From contig NZ_JBJGXI010000028.1 in assembly GCF_045635475.1 (NCBI RefSeq), positions 4,916 to 68,915 of the forward strand: a stretch of DNA of 64,000 nucleotides, in the 5' to 3' direction. Source of the DNA: JBJGXI01 sp045635475. GTDB taxonomy: Bacteria; Bacillota; Bacilli; Bacillales; Amphibacillaceae. Numbering within the stretch: the first letter of the stretch is position 1; every line of letters starts with the position of its first letter. Under the pieces are notes generated by a model, which was not told where the DNA came from, ran no database searches, and saw only the letters and a list, made by a program, of their open reading frames with translations. The position numbers and the translations under genes were made by a program. Of this stretch, positions 1-8,385 are shown one piece after another.

Positions 1-413
1 TCTGGATTTACTTTCAACTTTACTTTTTCGAGTAATTGCTTTGATTCGACAATTGCTTTATTCCAATCTAAAACTCCACCATTCTGAATCTCATTATTTA
101 TGAATATATTTTCATAAACAGCAAGATCAGGGAATAATGCCAACTCCTGATAAATAATTGCGATACCAACTTCTACACTGTCTTTTATTTTATTAAACCT
201 TTGGACCTCGCCATTGTATACGATATCGCCTTGATAATTTCCATAAGGATAAACACCGCTAAGCACCTTCATAAGTGTCGACTTACCAGCGCCATTTTCT
301 CCAACTAAACAGTGAATTTCTCCTCTTTCGACTTTGAAATTGACATTAGAGAGCGCCTTCACACCTGTAAACTCTTTCGATATTTGGTTCATCTCTAAAA
401 TATAATCGCTCAT
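1..413 (-). CDS. Sugar ABC transporter ATPase, GguA/XylG-like (partial, C-terminus outside window)
   Basis: The first 137 codons are present; the gene runs off the left edge. It would energise import of a monosaccharide through a ribose/xylose-type ABC importer at the cytoplasmic face. Visible motifs are Walker A GENGAGKST (residues 38-46) and a Q-loop region IYQELALFP (about 87-95). The YPYGNYQGDI stretch after Walker A resembles the GguA/XylG branch of double-ATPase sugar importers. The start is ATG at 413 with a GGAGG ribosome-binding site. It follows the ChvE-like binding-protein gene, separated by a perfect hairpin, so the two are probably one operon with the ATPase made at a lower level. 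The exact sugar cannot be told from the sequence. Confidence 0.9.
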   Translation of the reverse strand, partial: MSDYILEMNQISKEFTGVKALSNVNFKVERGEIHCLVGENGAGKSTLMKVLSGVYPYGNYQGDIVYNGEVQRFNKIKDSVEVGIAIIYQELALFPDLAVYENIFINNEIQNGGVLDWNKAIVESKQLLEKVKLKVNP

Positions 414-447
414 CGTTATGCCTCCTTAACCAGACAACTTAACAATT

Positions 448-483
448 ACGGAATAGTGATAGATAAATCTATCACTATTCCGT
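448..483 (-). other. Intercistronic hairpin between binding protein and ATPase genes
   Basis: A perfect 17-bp inverted repeat (448-464 and 467-483) with a 2-nt nominal loop lies just after the binding-protein stop codon. No U-tract follows on the minus strand, so it is more likely an mRNA 3'-end stabiliser or partial terminator than a full terminator. This is inferred from position and symmetry. Confidence 0.75.
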
Positions 484-497
484 TGAAAAATTATTAC

Positions 498-1598
498 TTA
501 TTCTAAGCCAGTAAATTCACTAGCTTCATAGTAGCCAGAATCAACAATTTCTGCTTTTACATTAGCTTTATCTACGCTAATAACATCCGATTGTTTTGCT
601 GGTACTTCAATCGATCCGTTATCGTAAGAACCAGTTGTTTCAGGTGTTTCTTCGTCTAGAATTGTAAGTGCCATACCCATTGCATCAGAAACTAAAGTAC
701 GAACATCTTTAAACACTGTCATCGATTGTTTATCATCGATAATATATTGTATTGAAGCTTTTGTAGCATCTTGACCAGAGATCACATAGCTAGTAATTGC
801 ACTATCTTGAGAGAAAACGTCAGCAATTGCACGAGCAGTGTCATCATTTGGACCAAGTATCGCGATATCACCCTTCATGTCAGCACCTGCTGCAGTTAAG
901 TGTGTTTCCGCTTTGTTTTTAGCTTCTGCTGGATCCCAGCTCGTTGTAATTTGACTAATAATGCCACTCATTTCCTCACGTGTTAATTCCGCTTTATCTT
1001 GTAAAGCTTCAGCTTCGCTTGAGTTAGCAATTACAAATGTTCCATCTGCGATTTTAGGTTGAAGCACATTCCATGCACCTTCGAAGAACAAGAACGCATT
1101 GTTATCAGTTGCTGCACCAGCATACAAGTATAACGGTATGTCAGATCCTTCTGAATGATCGACTAAATATTGTGCTTGTGCCGCACCTACTGCAACACTG
1201 TCAAATGTTACATAATAATCAACAGCTTCTGAATTTGTAATGAGACGGTCATAAGAAATAACTTTAATTCCTTCTTCTTTAGCAGCTTCAACTGCACCAC
1301 CAGCTGAATCACCATCAACAGGGGTTATAATTAGCACATCAATACCTTTACTAATTAATGTTTCTACGTTTTCTTTTTCCTTAGCAGAAGAGCCTTGACT
1401 GAACAAAATTTCAGCAGAGTAATCGGATTCGTCGATTGCTGCTTTAAATCTTTCTTCATCTTGTACCCATCTTTGTTCATCTTTTGTAGGTAATACAATC
1501 CCTACACTCACTCCACCATCATTGTTACAACCAGAAACAATAAGTACGATAAAAATTGCAAGTAATAAAACCGGAATAAACTTAAACTTTTCTCTCAT
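498..1598 (-). CDS. Multiple-sugar binding lipoprotein, ChvE/XylF-like
   Basis: A 366-residue extracellular solute-binding protein of the periplasmic-binding-protein 1 (ribose/xylose/ChvE) type. It has a lipoprotein signal peptide ending in VSGC (Cys about residue 24), so it should be tethered to the outer face of the membrane. The body starts VGIVLPTKDEQRWVQDEERF and contains DNNAFLFFEGAWNVLQP and SGQDATKASIQYI, typical of ChvE/XylF-like proteins. It has an insertion (SSEAEALQDKAELTREEMS) characteristic of the ChvE branch. The next gene in the operon is a sugar ABC ATPase. A cre-like site lies about 80 bp upstream, pointing to catabolite repression. The ribosome-binding site is AAAGGGG. The sugar is not determined; xylose, arabinose, galactose or glucose are all plausible. 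Confidence 0.9.
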   Translation of the reverse strand: MREKFKFIPVLLLAIFIVLIVSGCNNDGGVSVGIVLPTKDEQRWVQDEERFKAAIDESDYSAEILFSQGSSAKEKENVETLISKGIDVLIITPVDGDSAGGAVEAAKEEGIKVISYDRLITNSEAVDYYVTFDSVAVGAAQAQYLVDHSEGSDIPLYLYAGAATDNNAFLFFEGAWNVLQPKIADGTFVIANSSEAEALQDKAELTREEMSGIISQITTSWDPAEAKNKAETHLTAAGADMKGDIAILGPNDDTARAIADVFSQDSAITSYVISGQDATKASIQYIIDDKQSMTVFKDVRTLVSDAMGMALTILDEETPETTGSYDNGSIEVPAKQSDVISVDKANVKAEIVDSGYYEASEFTGLE

Positions 1599-2036
1599 CT
1601 TGAAACCCCTTTCAAATTTAAAAATCCATATACGTTTTCTGCTAACAAGTTAAATATAGCACCCGTATCCGGCAGTGAAAACGCTTTATAATAGTACTAT
1701 TTTGGTATTACCTGTACTTTTTTATCCTTTGTGAAAAGTTATCAAAAAAAATCTACCCAATCCCGTTATGGAGACTAGATAGCATTTGTGATTTAACAAT
1801 AATAACTGTTATAGATCAACTATATGGGATGTGAATTACTGAAAATAAGTATTATGAAATTGTCTAAATTGAGTGATTTTGTTAAGTTGAGTATCTATGT
1901 TTCTCAACATTGAATGGACAAATACGTTAATATAATATTAGAAAATAAAGTACGTTGACAATGGTGTTAAGTAAAAAGTTAACACGATGTGATAAACAGG
2001 AGAGAGTTGTAGTACATATAGAAAGGTGGACAATTA
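1599..2036. other. Divergent intergenic region, 438 bp
   Basis: This region separates the minus-strand binding-protein gene from the plus-strand ABM gene. It holds the cre-like site at 1676-1689 and AT-rich promoter-like sequence. The plus-strand gene has the ribosome-binding site GAAAGGTGG. No further gene, repeat or convincing hairpin was seen. Confidence 0.5.
1676..1689. promoter_or_regulatory. cre-like site (CcpA) upstream of the sugar ABC operon
   Basis: TGAAAACGCTTTAT matches 12 of 14 positions of TGWAANCGNTNWCA, including the central CG; the mismatches are the last two bases. It lies about 80 bp upstream of the ChvE-like gene, a usual place for CcpA repression. Predicted only. Confidence 0.55.
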
Positions 2037-2333
2037 ATGATATTAGAAGCTGTCATGTTACAAGTTAAACAAGGTATGGAAGTCGAATATGAAAAAGCAT
2101 TTCGCGCGGTATCAGAAATTATCTCTTCCATGAAAGGGTACATATGTCATGAATTGCAGCGTTGTATCGAGGTTGAGGGAAAATACTTACTATTAGTAAA
2201 GTGGGAAACCCTAGAGGACCATACAGTTGGATTTAGACAATCTAGCGAGTATCAAGAATGGAAAAGGCAACTACATCATTTTTATGACCCCTTTCCAATA
2301 GTAGAACATTTTGAGCATGTCGATTTATCTTAG
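2037..2333 (+). CDS. Antibiotic biosynthesis monooxygenase (ABM) domain protein
   Basis: A 98-residue single-domain protein of the dimeric alpha/beta-barrel ABM fold. It begins MILEAVMLQVKQGMEVEYEKAF, carries the MKGYICHELQRC strand and loop, and ends WETLEDHTVGFRQSSEYQEWKRQL, the family's usual order. Members are small cytoplasmic oxygenases, haem-degrading enzymes or proteins of unknown role; the sequence here does not select among them. The haem-ligand Asn and ruffling Trp pattern of IsdG is not evident, so a haem oxygenase call is not supported. The ribosome-binding site is GAAAGGTGG. It is followed by two small membrane-protein genes and could be cotranscribed with them. Confidence 0.8.
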   Translation: MILEAVMLQVKQGMEVEYEKAFRAVSEIISSMKGYICHELQRCIEVEGKYLLLVKWETLEDHTVGFRQSSEYQEWKRQLHHFYDPFPIVEHFEHVDLS

Positions 2334-2411
2334 TTGTGTGGGTCCGTGCATTTGAAACTGTGTTAGGAAAATAGCTGAAAAATATTCAAGAGAAAAGGAG
2401 AGCTGAATATC

Positions 2412-2654
2412 ATGAAAAAGACGAGCTTCATCTCAGGGCTAGTGATGATCGGATTAAGTGGGATAATATTTACTTGGGAAAGATTTTTATCATTATATTT
2501 ATTTGGAATTATCATTTCCGACGACAAAAGAGGTTCTTATCCGAGCGAACCTTCGATGCCGAATATTTTTGAAAATATTTTTGTTTGTCTTTTACTAGTG
2601 ATCGGCATTGTTTTAGTTTTATTTTCTCTTAGCAAATTCAGAAAGAGTGCCTAA
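2412..2654 (+). CDS. Small two-helix membrane protein, unknown
   Basis: An 80-residue protein with hydrophobic segments at about residues 7-33 and 56-74, separated by a polar loop (SDDKRGSYPSEPSMPN) likely outside the cell, and a short basic C-terminus (KFRKSA). The ribosome-binding site AAAAGGAGAG lies 9-10 nt before ATG. The family is not recognised. It sits between an ABM gene and another small membrane gene in the same direction. Its good translation signal and membrane topology support a real gene; no function can be assigned. Confidence 0.6.
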   Translation: MKKTSFISGLVMIGLSGIIFTWERFLSLYLFGIIISDDKRGSYPSEPSMPNIFENIFVCLLLVIGIVLVLFSLSKFRKSA

Positions 2655-2705
2655 CATGCTCTCTTTTTCAAGGACTTCAACCAATACTTACTGGAGGGAT
2701 CGATA

Positions 2706-2855
2706 ATGATATTTCGTTTTATCGATATTATAGCAGGGACAATCTATGACACGATAAATTTCTTTGCAAAGCCTTTTAGCTATCTGATCGCAGGGGGAAT
2801 TATTGTAGCCATTCCAGTTTATCTGATTGTTTGGATCTTTGGATTATTTCAGTGA
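2706..2855 (+). CDS. Small membrane protein, 49 residues, unknown
   Basis: A short ORF with a strong ribosome-binding site (TGGAGGGATCGATA before ATG). The product begins MIFRFIDIIAGTIYDTI and has a single transmembrane segment near residues 28-47 ending in VWIFGLFQ. It follows the 80-residue membrane protein by 51 bp on the same strand. Its size and hydrophobicity fit a small membrane peptide. Nothing ties it to a known toxin or regulator family. Confidence 0.5.
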   Translation: MIFRFIDIIAGTIYDTINFFAKPFSYLIAGGIIVAIPVYLIVWIFGLFQ

Positions 2856-3026
2856 TTGATTACGCGGACAAGAAAACCTTATTTATGGAATTTAGGCGAT
2901 TTTTTCATCTAGCCGGACACGAGATCCCTATTCCCCTCTTACCATGATATAGGCAATACCATGTCCGCTTCACTGTTAAACATTATTTCATAAGACCTGT
3001 ATCCACAAAACTCTACAACATCCATA

Positions 3027-4103
3027 CTATTCACCCATGTACACCTCTTGCTCCGAATGAAAGCCATCTGCAATGATTGTGTCATCAATATTCGATTTCT
3101 CAACGGCAATTGGGGACAGTAGCACAGATGGTACTTCGACTTTCCCATTGTTAACTTCTCGTAAGACATCGATACTTTTCCCTTTTGCAAGCTCAACCGC
3201 TAACGTAGCTGCTTTCTCGGTTAGCGCTTGGATCGGTTTGTACACGGTCATCGTCTGTGTTCCTTAAACAATTCTTTGCACAGCAGCAAGCTCAGCATCT
3301 TGGCCAGCTACTGGTATTTTTCCTGCCAATCCTTGTGCTTTAAGCGCTTGAATGACAGCACCTGCCGTCGCATCATTAGCCGCAATAACTGCATCAATTT
3401 GATTGTTGTTCGCTTGTAATGCGATGTCCATGTTGGCTTTAGCATTTTCCGGCACCCAGTCCTTCGTCCATTGATCAAATACAACAGTAATGTCACCTCG
3501 GTCGATCAATGGCTGTAACACGTTGAATACTCCTTTTTTAAACAAATGCGCATTGTTATCGGTAACCGCACCTCCGATGTAAACATATTTGCCTTTTGGC
3601 ACCAGTCTTGTAATTGCCTTCGCTTGGAGCTCACCTACCTTTTCGTTGTCATAGGAAACGTACAAATCAATTTCAGAATTTTTGACGAGACGATCGTAGG
3701 AAAGCACCTTGACATCGGCTGAGTGTGCCTTCTTCACGATTGCTGCCGTAGATTCTGCGTTGTGCGGAACGACTACAAGAACGTCAATACCTCGACCAAT
3801 CAGCGTTTCCGCTTGTGAAATCTGCACTCCATCATCACCATTTGCAGCCATAATATCAACTTCGGCCCCTAAAGCTTCAACCGCTTGTTTGAATAAATCT
3901 CTGTCACGTAGCCAGCGCTCTTCTTCTAATGTATCCATCGAAAAACCAATTTTAATTTTATCATCAGCATCGACTTCCCCCCCACCCCGCTCAGGCTTAT
4001 TAGGAGACGATGTTGTATCACTAGAAGAAGCTGTCTGCTCACATGCTGACACAAGCACAAGAGCGAGCATCAGTATACATACTTGTAAAAATAACCGCTT
4101 CAT
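3027..4103 (-). pseudogene. XylF/ChvE-like sugar-binding lipoprotein, interrupted by an in-frame TAA
   Basis: The reading frame starts at 4103 with a lipoprotein signal (LVSAC, Cys about residue 21) and covers nearly the whole xylose/multi-sugar binding fold: KIGFSMDTLEEERW, GGAVTDNNAHLFKKGVFNVLQP and PVAGQDAELAAVQRIV. An ochre codon (TAA at 3264-3266) then interrupts it. The same frame continues without shift as GTQTMTVYKPIQALTEKAA to a natural stop at 3027, the expected C-terminal lobe of XylF-like proteins. One base change (for example GAA to TAA) explains it. The gene lies 20 bp after a YesN-type regulator gene whose sensor set probably controls it. Either it is a recent pseudogene, the stop is read through, or the base is a sequencing error. 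Confidence 0.85.
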
Positions 4104-4123
4104 AAGTCCCGCTCCAATTCCGG

Positions 4124-5683
4124 TTAAGTTTTAAAGCTTATAATTCCTTTGTTAGTTAACAAGTTCTTGCGATACTTTGTTGGTGATTCTCCACACATTC
4201 GCTTAAATACTTTACTAAAATAGTTGGGATCATGATAACCTACTTCAAAAGTAATTTCCTTTAAACTTCGATCAGGGTCCATCATCAACTTCTTCGCTTT
4301 ATCAATACGACATTCGGTTAAAAAATTAATATAATTGATGCCAAGCTGCTCTTTAAACATTTTACTTATATAAATGGGACTTAAGCCCACCTTCTTAGCA
4401 ATCATATCGAGTGAGATATCTTGATTGGAATTGTCAATGATATATTGCTTGATCTGATGAATGATGTCATCCTCTAATTGGTCATAATATGCTGCAGATG
4501 ACTGTTTCAATTTCTCCAACAAATGACTTGTCTCTGCACGTAGCTGTCTATAATTCATAATTTGATAAGGATATATTGGTGTGTCCGACTCAATCCCCAT
4601 CTCGCCCAACACCCTTGAAGCGATCCAGAGAAACTCGAGCGCGTGCTGCTGTGCTTGATTGATGTTTACGTCTGCACTTTCATAGCGCTTGATTAAATCC
4701 ATCAAGTTAGCATAAACAAGCTCCCATTGACCGCTGTGGATTTGATCAAAAAAATCCTTTTCCCGCTCTTTCATTAGCTGCTCATCAGATTGGGGATCGA
4801 TGGCAGGCAGGTCGGAATAAAAGCGATATTTAACCGGAAGCATTGTATCCTTTGTCGCGATCAGCGATTCCTGATATGATTTCCGAATATCATTCAACGT
4901 GCTATAAACATTACCAATACCAATAAAGCAGCCTTTACTAACGTCATCGTTCACTACTGAAAGAATTTCCCGTGCGAGGAAAATTGCTTGCGATCGAAAT
5001 GTTGTATCAGGCTTTCGGAACATGATGATGGGAAGCTGACGACCATACAACGCACCAACCCAACCACTTCCCGACTCCCTCACTTTATTTTTGACAGCTG
5101 GATAGCAATTTTCTGAACCTATCGGCACCACAAGGCTCATCACAAATACTTCATTTGTCGACCGAACATCTAGCAAACGAACTAACTCATCTAATTGAAG
5201 TTCGTGAACATGATCAAACAACAGTTGCGTAACAACATCTGTTTCGACTACAGACATTGCTTTTTCTAGCTTTTCCTGCTGATCTAGGTTCGTCTCTAAC
5301 GACTTGTGCTCTTCTTCAATCGATTGCAAAACCTTACCAACTGTTTCGACAATTTCACTCGCTTTGCTCGGCTTCAGAATATAATCGATCACACCATGTT
5401 TCATCGCTAGCTTTGCATAATCGAATTTGGCATAAGCGGTTACCATGACGAATTTGCTGTTAGCATTTGTTGCTTTGACTTGTTCCACAACATCAAAGCC
5501 ATTCATACCCGGCATCTTAATATCTACTAAAATCAAATCTGGCAGGAATTTTTGTGCCATTTCAACAGCAATTCTTCCATTTTTAGCTTGCTCTATGGCC
5601 AGAGTTGGAAAAGCTTTCTGCAAAATTGCTTGCAATCCTTCCCGCTCGATTTGCTCATCATCAACGATTAGTAGTTTTATCAT
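4124..5683 (-). CDS. YesN-type response regulator (receiver + AraC HTH)
   Basis: A 519-residue cytoplasmic regulator. The N-terminal receiver has acidic residues D8/D9, the phospho-acceptor Asp54 in LVDIKMPGMNG, and the later T/K switch residues. A long linker (about 130-400) is typical of YesN regulators. The C-terminal 100 residues form an AraC-type double helix-turn-helix (LDMIAKKVGLSPIYISKMFK and the ITFEVGYHDPNYFSKVFKR motif). Its start overlaps the end of the kinase gene by 23 bp, so the two are translationally coupled. With the upstream kinase and membrane-anchored sugar-binding protein it forms a three-component sugar-sensing set. The likely targets are the adjacent sugar-binding protein and ABC genes. 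Confidence 0.93.
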   Translation of the reverse strand: MIKLLIVDDEQIEREGLQAILQKAFPTLAIEQAKNGRIAVEMAQKFLPDLILVDIKMPGMNGFDVVEQVKATNANSKFVMVTAYAKFDYAKLAMKHGVIDYILKPSKASEIVETVGKVLQSIEEEHKSLETNLDQQEKLEKAMSVVETDVVTQLLFDHVHELQLDELVRLLDVRSTNEVFVMSLVVPIGSENCYPAVKNKVRESGSGWVGALYGRQLPIIMFRKPDTTFRSQAIFLAREILSVVNDDVSKGCFIGIGNVYSTLNDIRKSYQESLIATKDTMLPVKYRFYSDLPAIDPQSDEQLMKEREKDFFDQIHSGQWELVYANLMDLIKRYESADVNINQAQQHALEFLWIASRVLGEMGIESDTPIYPYQIMNYRQLRAETSHLLEKLKQSSAAYYDQLEDDIIHQIKQYIIDNSNQDISLDMIAKKVGLSPIYISKMFKEQLGINYINFLTECRIDKAKKLMMDPDRSLKEITFEVGYHDPNYFSKVFKRMCGESPTKYRKNLLTNKGIISFKT

Positions 5684-7127
5684 ACGTGTCGACTCCTTTT
5701 TGTTTAGGAATATTCAAGACAACTTTTGTGCCATGCCCGATCCGACTCTCAATATGAATAACATCATCATAGTTGTAAAATAAACGCAGACGCTTAACGA
5801 CATTGCTGATGCCAATACCCGTTGAACGTCCTTCTGTTTCATCAGGAGCCTCCTCGAGAATTCGCTTAATTTTCTCGTTTGTCATGCCGGGGCCATTATC
5901 TTCAATTTCAATTGTAACCTGCTCTATTCCATCAATCACCCGAAACCAAACGGTACCGCCATCCTCCTCCGGTTCAACAGCATAGATCACAGCATTTTCT
6001 ACAATTGGCTGTAGTGTTAATCCTGGAATCTGCACATCAAGACACGCTTCCTCTACTTCCATCTGAAAATGTAATCGATCGGTAAACCTAGCTTTTTGAA
6101 TATTTATATACTGCTGCAGCACACGAACTTCTTCAGCAAGTGTAATCGATTTATCTAGACGTCTTAGATTGTGACGAAGCAAACCTGCCACACTTACGAG
6201 TAAATCACTCGTTTCTTCTGAACCCTCTAAATACGCCTTTTTCGATAGCGTGTTTAGTGTATTAAACAAAAAATGCGGATTAATCTGGCTTTGCAGACTT
6301 CGAAGCTGACTTTCCTGCAAAAGTAGCTTATTTTGCTGCAGCTCATTTTCAAGCTGTGCATTATAATGAATTTCGGATATCAAATTATTAATATTAATGC
6401 GCATCCGGTCAAACATCTTCGCTAAAAAGGCAATTTCATCATTAGAATCTACCTCTATTTTTAAATCAAATCTTCCTTTGGAAAGCTCATTCGCTGCTTG
6501 TGATAGCTTTAGCACTGGTTTAGTAATTCTTAGCGAAAACCAATAGGCAAATAACAATAACAGCAATGTAATTAATAAAAACAACCAAATTCCCAGCTTG
6601 TTTAATTCAACTGATTGATCAATAATCCCTCGATAAAAACGGTCGTATGTGCGTAATTCTGTATCAATCAACGTTAACGTCATGTCAGAGATATAGTTAG
6701 AAATCCTAGTCGCTTCAGCAAACGCTTTCATCGCATTTGCTGTTTCTCGCTCTGTATGAAACATTAGTGATCGATCGGTAGTTTCAGTTAAACTGTCTAC
6801 TAGATTGACATAGTTTGTTAATGCAAATTGATTTTCCTTATTCATAAATTCAGAAACGTCAGATTTTAATTTCTGGATTTTATCTTTATCCGTATACAAC
6901 ACATCAAGTGTGTCCGGAGAAGGCTCAAGTAAATAATTGTTCAGTGCCGTAATCATTTCCTGACTCGCACTTGACACTTCATTCATAAGCAAATAACGCT
7001 CCAAAATGTTGTTATATTGGTTTTGCATTTTATGATTATAGTAGGTGAGTGAAATCCAAATCACCGCCATAATCGACAAGACAACCATTACGAGAATCCA
7101 TATTTTCTTTTGAATGCTACTGTTCAT
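5661..7127 (-). CDS. YesM/LytS-type sensor histidine kinase
   Basis: A 488-residue membrane kinase. It has a transmembrane helix at 8-29, an extracellular helical sensor (about 30-177), a second helix at 178-199, HAMP (about 200-252) and a coiled stretch leading to the His_kinase domain, with phospho-acceptor His285 in QINPHFLFNTLNTL. The HATPase domain shows ENAV (N box), DNGPGM (G1) and GIGISNV (G2). Its ATG overlaps the stop of the upstream binding-protein gene (ATGA-type overlap) and its 3' end overlaps the regulator gene. This order (binding protein, kinase, regulator) is that of the XylFII-LytS-YesN xylose sensor known from clostridia. The extracellular domain therefore probably contacts the anchored binding protein rather than sugar directly. 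Confidence 0.93.
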   Translation of the reverse strand: MNSSIQKKIWILVMVVLSIMAVIWISLTYYNHKMQNQYNNILERYLLMNEVSSASQEMITALNNYLLEPSPDTLDVLYTDKDKIQKLKSDVSEFMNKENQFALTNYVNLVDSLTETTDRSLMFHTERETANAMKAFAEATRISNYISDMTLTLIDTELRTYDRFYRGIIDQSVELNKLGIWLFLLITLLLLLFAYWFSLRITKPVLKLSQAANELSKGRFDLKIEVDSNDEIAFLAKMFDRMRININNLISEIHYNAQLENELQQNKLLLQESQLRSLQSQINPHFLFNTLNTLSKKAYLEGSEETSDLLVSVAGLLRHNLRRLDKSITLAEEVRVLQQYINIQKARFTDRLHFQMEVEEACLDVQIPGLTLQPIVENAVIYAVEPEEDGGTVWFRVIDGIEQVTIEIEDNGPGMTNEKIKRILEEAPDETEGRSTGIGISNVVKRLRLFYNYDDVIHIESRIGHGTKVVLNIPKQKGVDTYDKTTNR

Positions 7128-8101
7128 TGGACATCCATCGCCTTTACCATTCGAATGTCAGTGAGGTAACCATCCATATCAAGCGGCACATGATCATTTC
7201 TCAGCCAATTGTTCATCAGGTTCACACTCGTCTCCCCCATCATCCTCGGGGATTGCTCAATCATACCGTCGAGTTTTCCTTCTTCTAATAGTGATAATGA
7301 TTCTGGATCGTCGTCAAATGAATATATATGATAAGGATCTATTTGGGAGCGGCTACCTATTTCTTGAATCATATCTCCTGCGAAATTAGCATTAATCGCG
7401 ATGAAAGCATCCAACTCAGGAATCTGATTGAGAATTTGTTTTGTTGTAGCGGTTACCTGTTCCCTCGTATCTTGGGTTTCTGCATCAATAGTTTGGATGT
7501 TTGGATAGTCCTTAAGTACATCTTTTATGCCGTCCAACCGTTGTCTTTGATAATATTCTTGCCGGCTATCAAATAATAGCACAACTTCTCCAGTCTCCCC
7601 CATATCAGCAAGCAACTCGTTCGCAATTAACTCCCCTGCTCGGTACTGATTAGATCCGACATACGTTCGTCGGAGACTCTCTTCCATCGGCACATCATTG
7701 GCCACAGTAATAATTGGGATCCCGTAAGAAGCAGCTTTAATCTTCGTTAAATCCTTAAACTCATCGGTATCCAAGCCTTGAACGATAATACCGTCCACTT
7801 TCGAATAAATGGCAATTTCAATTTTTTTCAAAAAATCCTCTTGGTTGTTGCCATAACTTCCCCATACTTCTAACTCTACCCCGCTTTTCTGGGCTTGTTC
7901 AATTGCACCGGCGCTCACTTGATCCCAGAAAGGTGTTTCTAGTTCTTGGGTAATCAGCACAATTCTATATTTCATCTGTTCATGCTCCGTTGCCCGAGGC
8001 AATTGCCAATCGGCACTAAACACCTTTACGGTCGATTCGAAAGTCAAATAAAAAAGGAAGATACATATGATAACGGTTACAATTGTGGCGATTTTTCGCA
8101 A
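7124..8101 (-). CDS. Membrane-anchored sugar-binding sensor protein (XylFII-like)
   Basis: A 325-residue PBP1-type sugar-binding protein with an N-terminal uncleaved helix (IATIVTVIICIFLFYLTF) and no lipobox Cys, so it is probably anchored rather than a transport lipoprotein. The fold is shown by YRIVLITQELETPFWDQVSAGAI, the KVDGIIVQGLD loop and IPIITVANDVPMEESLRRTYVGSNQY. I chose TTG at 8101 because AAAAGGAG lies 9 nt upstream; an ATG at 8164 has no such site. Its stop overlaps the kinase start. Context indicates a ligand-sensing subunit of a three-component system. The ligand is inferred to be a pentose or similar monosaccharide because of the neighbouring ChvE/XylF-like genes. Confidence 0.85.
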   Translation of the reverse strand: MRKIATIVTVIICIFLFYLTFESTVKVFSADWQLPRATEHEQMKYRIVLITQELETPFWDQVSAGAIEQAQKSGVELEVWGSYGNNQEDFLKKIEIAIYSKVDGIIVQGLDTDEFKDLTKIKAASYGIPIITVANDVPMEESLRRTYVGSNQYRAGELIANELLADMGETGEVVLLFDSRQEYYQRQRLDGIKDVLKDYPNIQTIDAETQDTREQVTATTKQILNQIPELDAFIAINANFAGDMIQEIGSRSQIDPYHIYSFDDDPESLSLLEEGKLDGMIEQSPRMMGETSVNLMNNWLRNDHVPLDMDGYLTDIRMVKAMDVQ

Positions 8102-8344
8102 GGGCGCTAACTCCTTTTTCGCTAGTAAACTAGGTTCATTATAGCATACACTGCTTTCTATCAACTACCTGAATTTGGTAGATACATAAGTCCTTTTTTA
8201 ATTACCTTACACAACCATCTGCCACATATCATTTGGAATGGGGAATAGGTCGCGATATGAATGGCTAAAAATAAGGATGAAAGTCGACGAACATAGATTG
8301 GGGTTGATTTTATTTTTACCTAATGAATATAATTAAGCTAACAA

Positions 8345-8358
8345 TGTAAGCGCTTCTA
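8345..8358. promoter_or_regulatory. cre-like site in the GH5 promoter region
   Basis: TGTAAGCGCTTCTA matches 12 of 14 cre positions with the core AAGCGCTT intact, 28 bp before the GH5 start codon. Prediction only. Confidence 0.5.
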
Positions 8359-8385
8359 AATATTATGTTTGTGCAGGGGGAAAAC

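Noticed and set aside
2939..3196. 85-codon minus-strand ORF overlapping the broken sugar-binding gene
   Set aside because: It is a different frame of the pseudogene's C-terminal part; the real frame is the XylF-like one ending at 3027.
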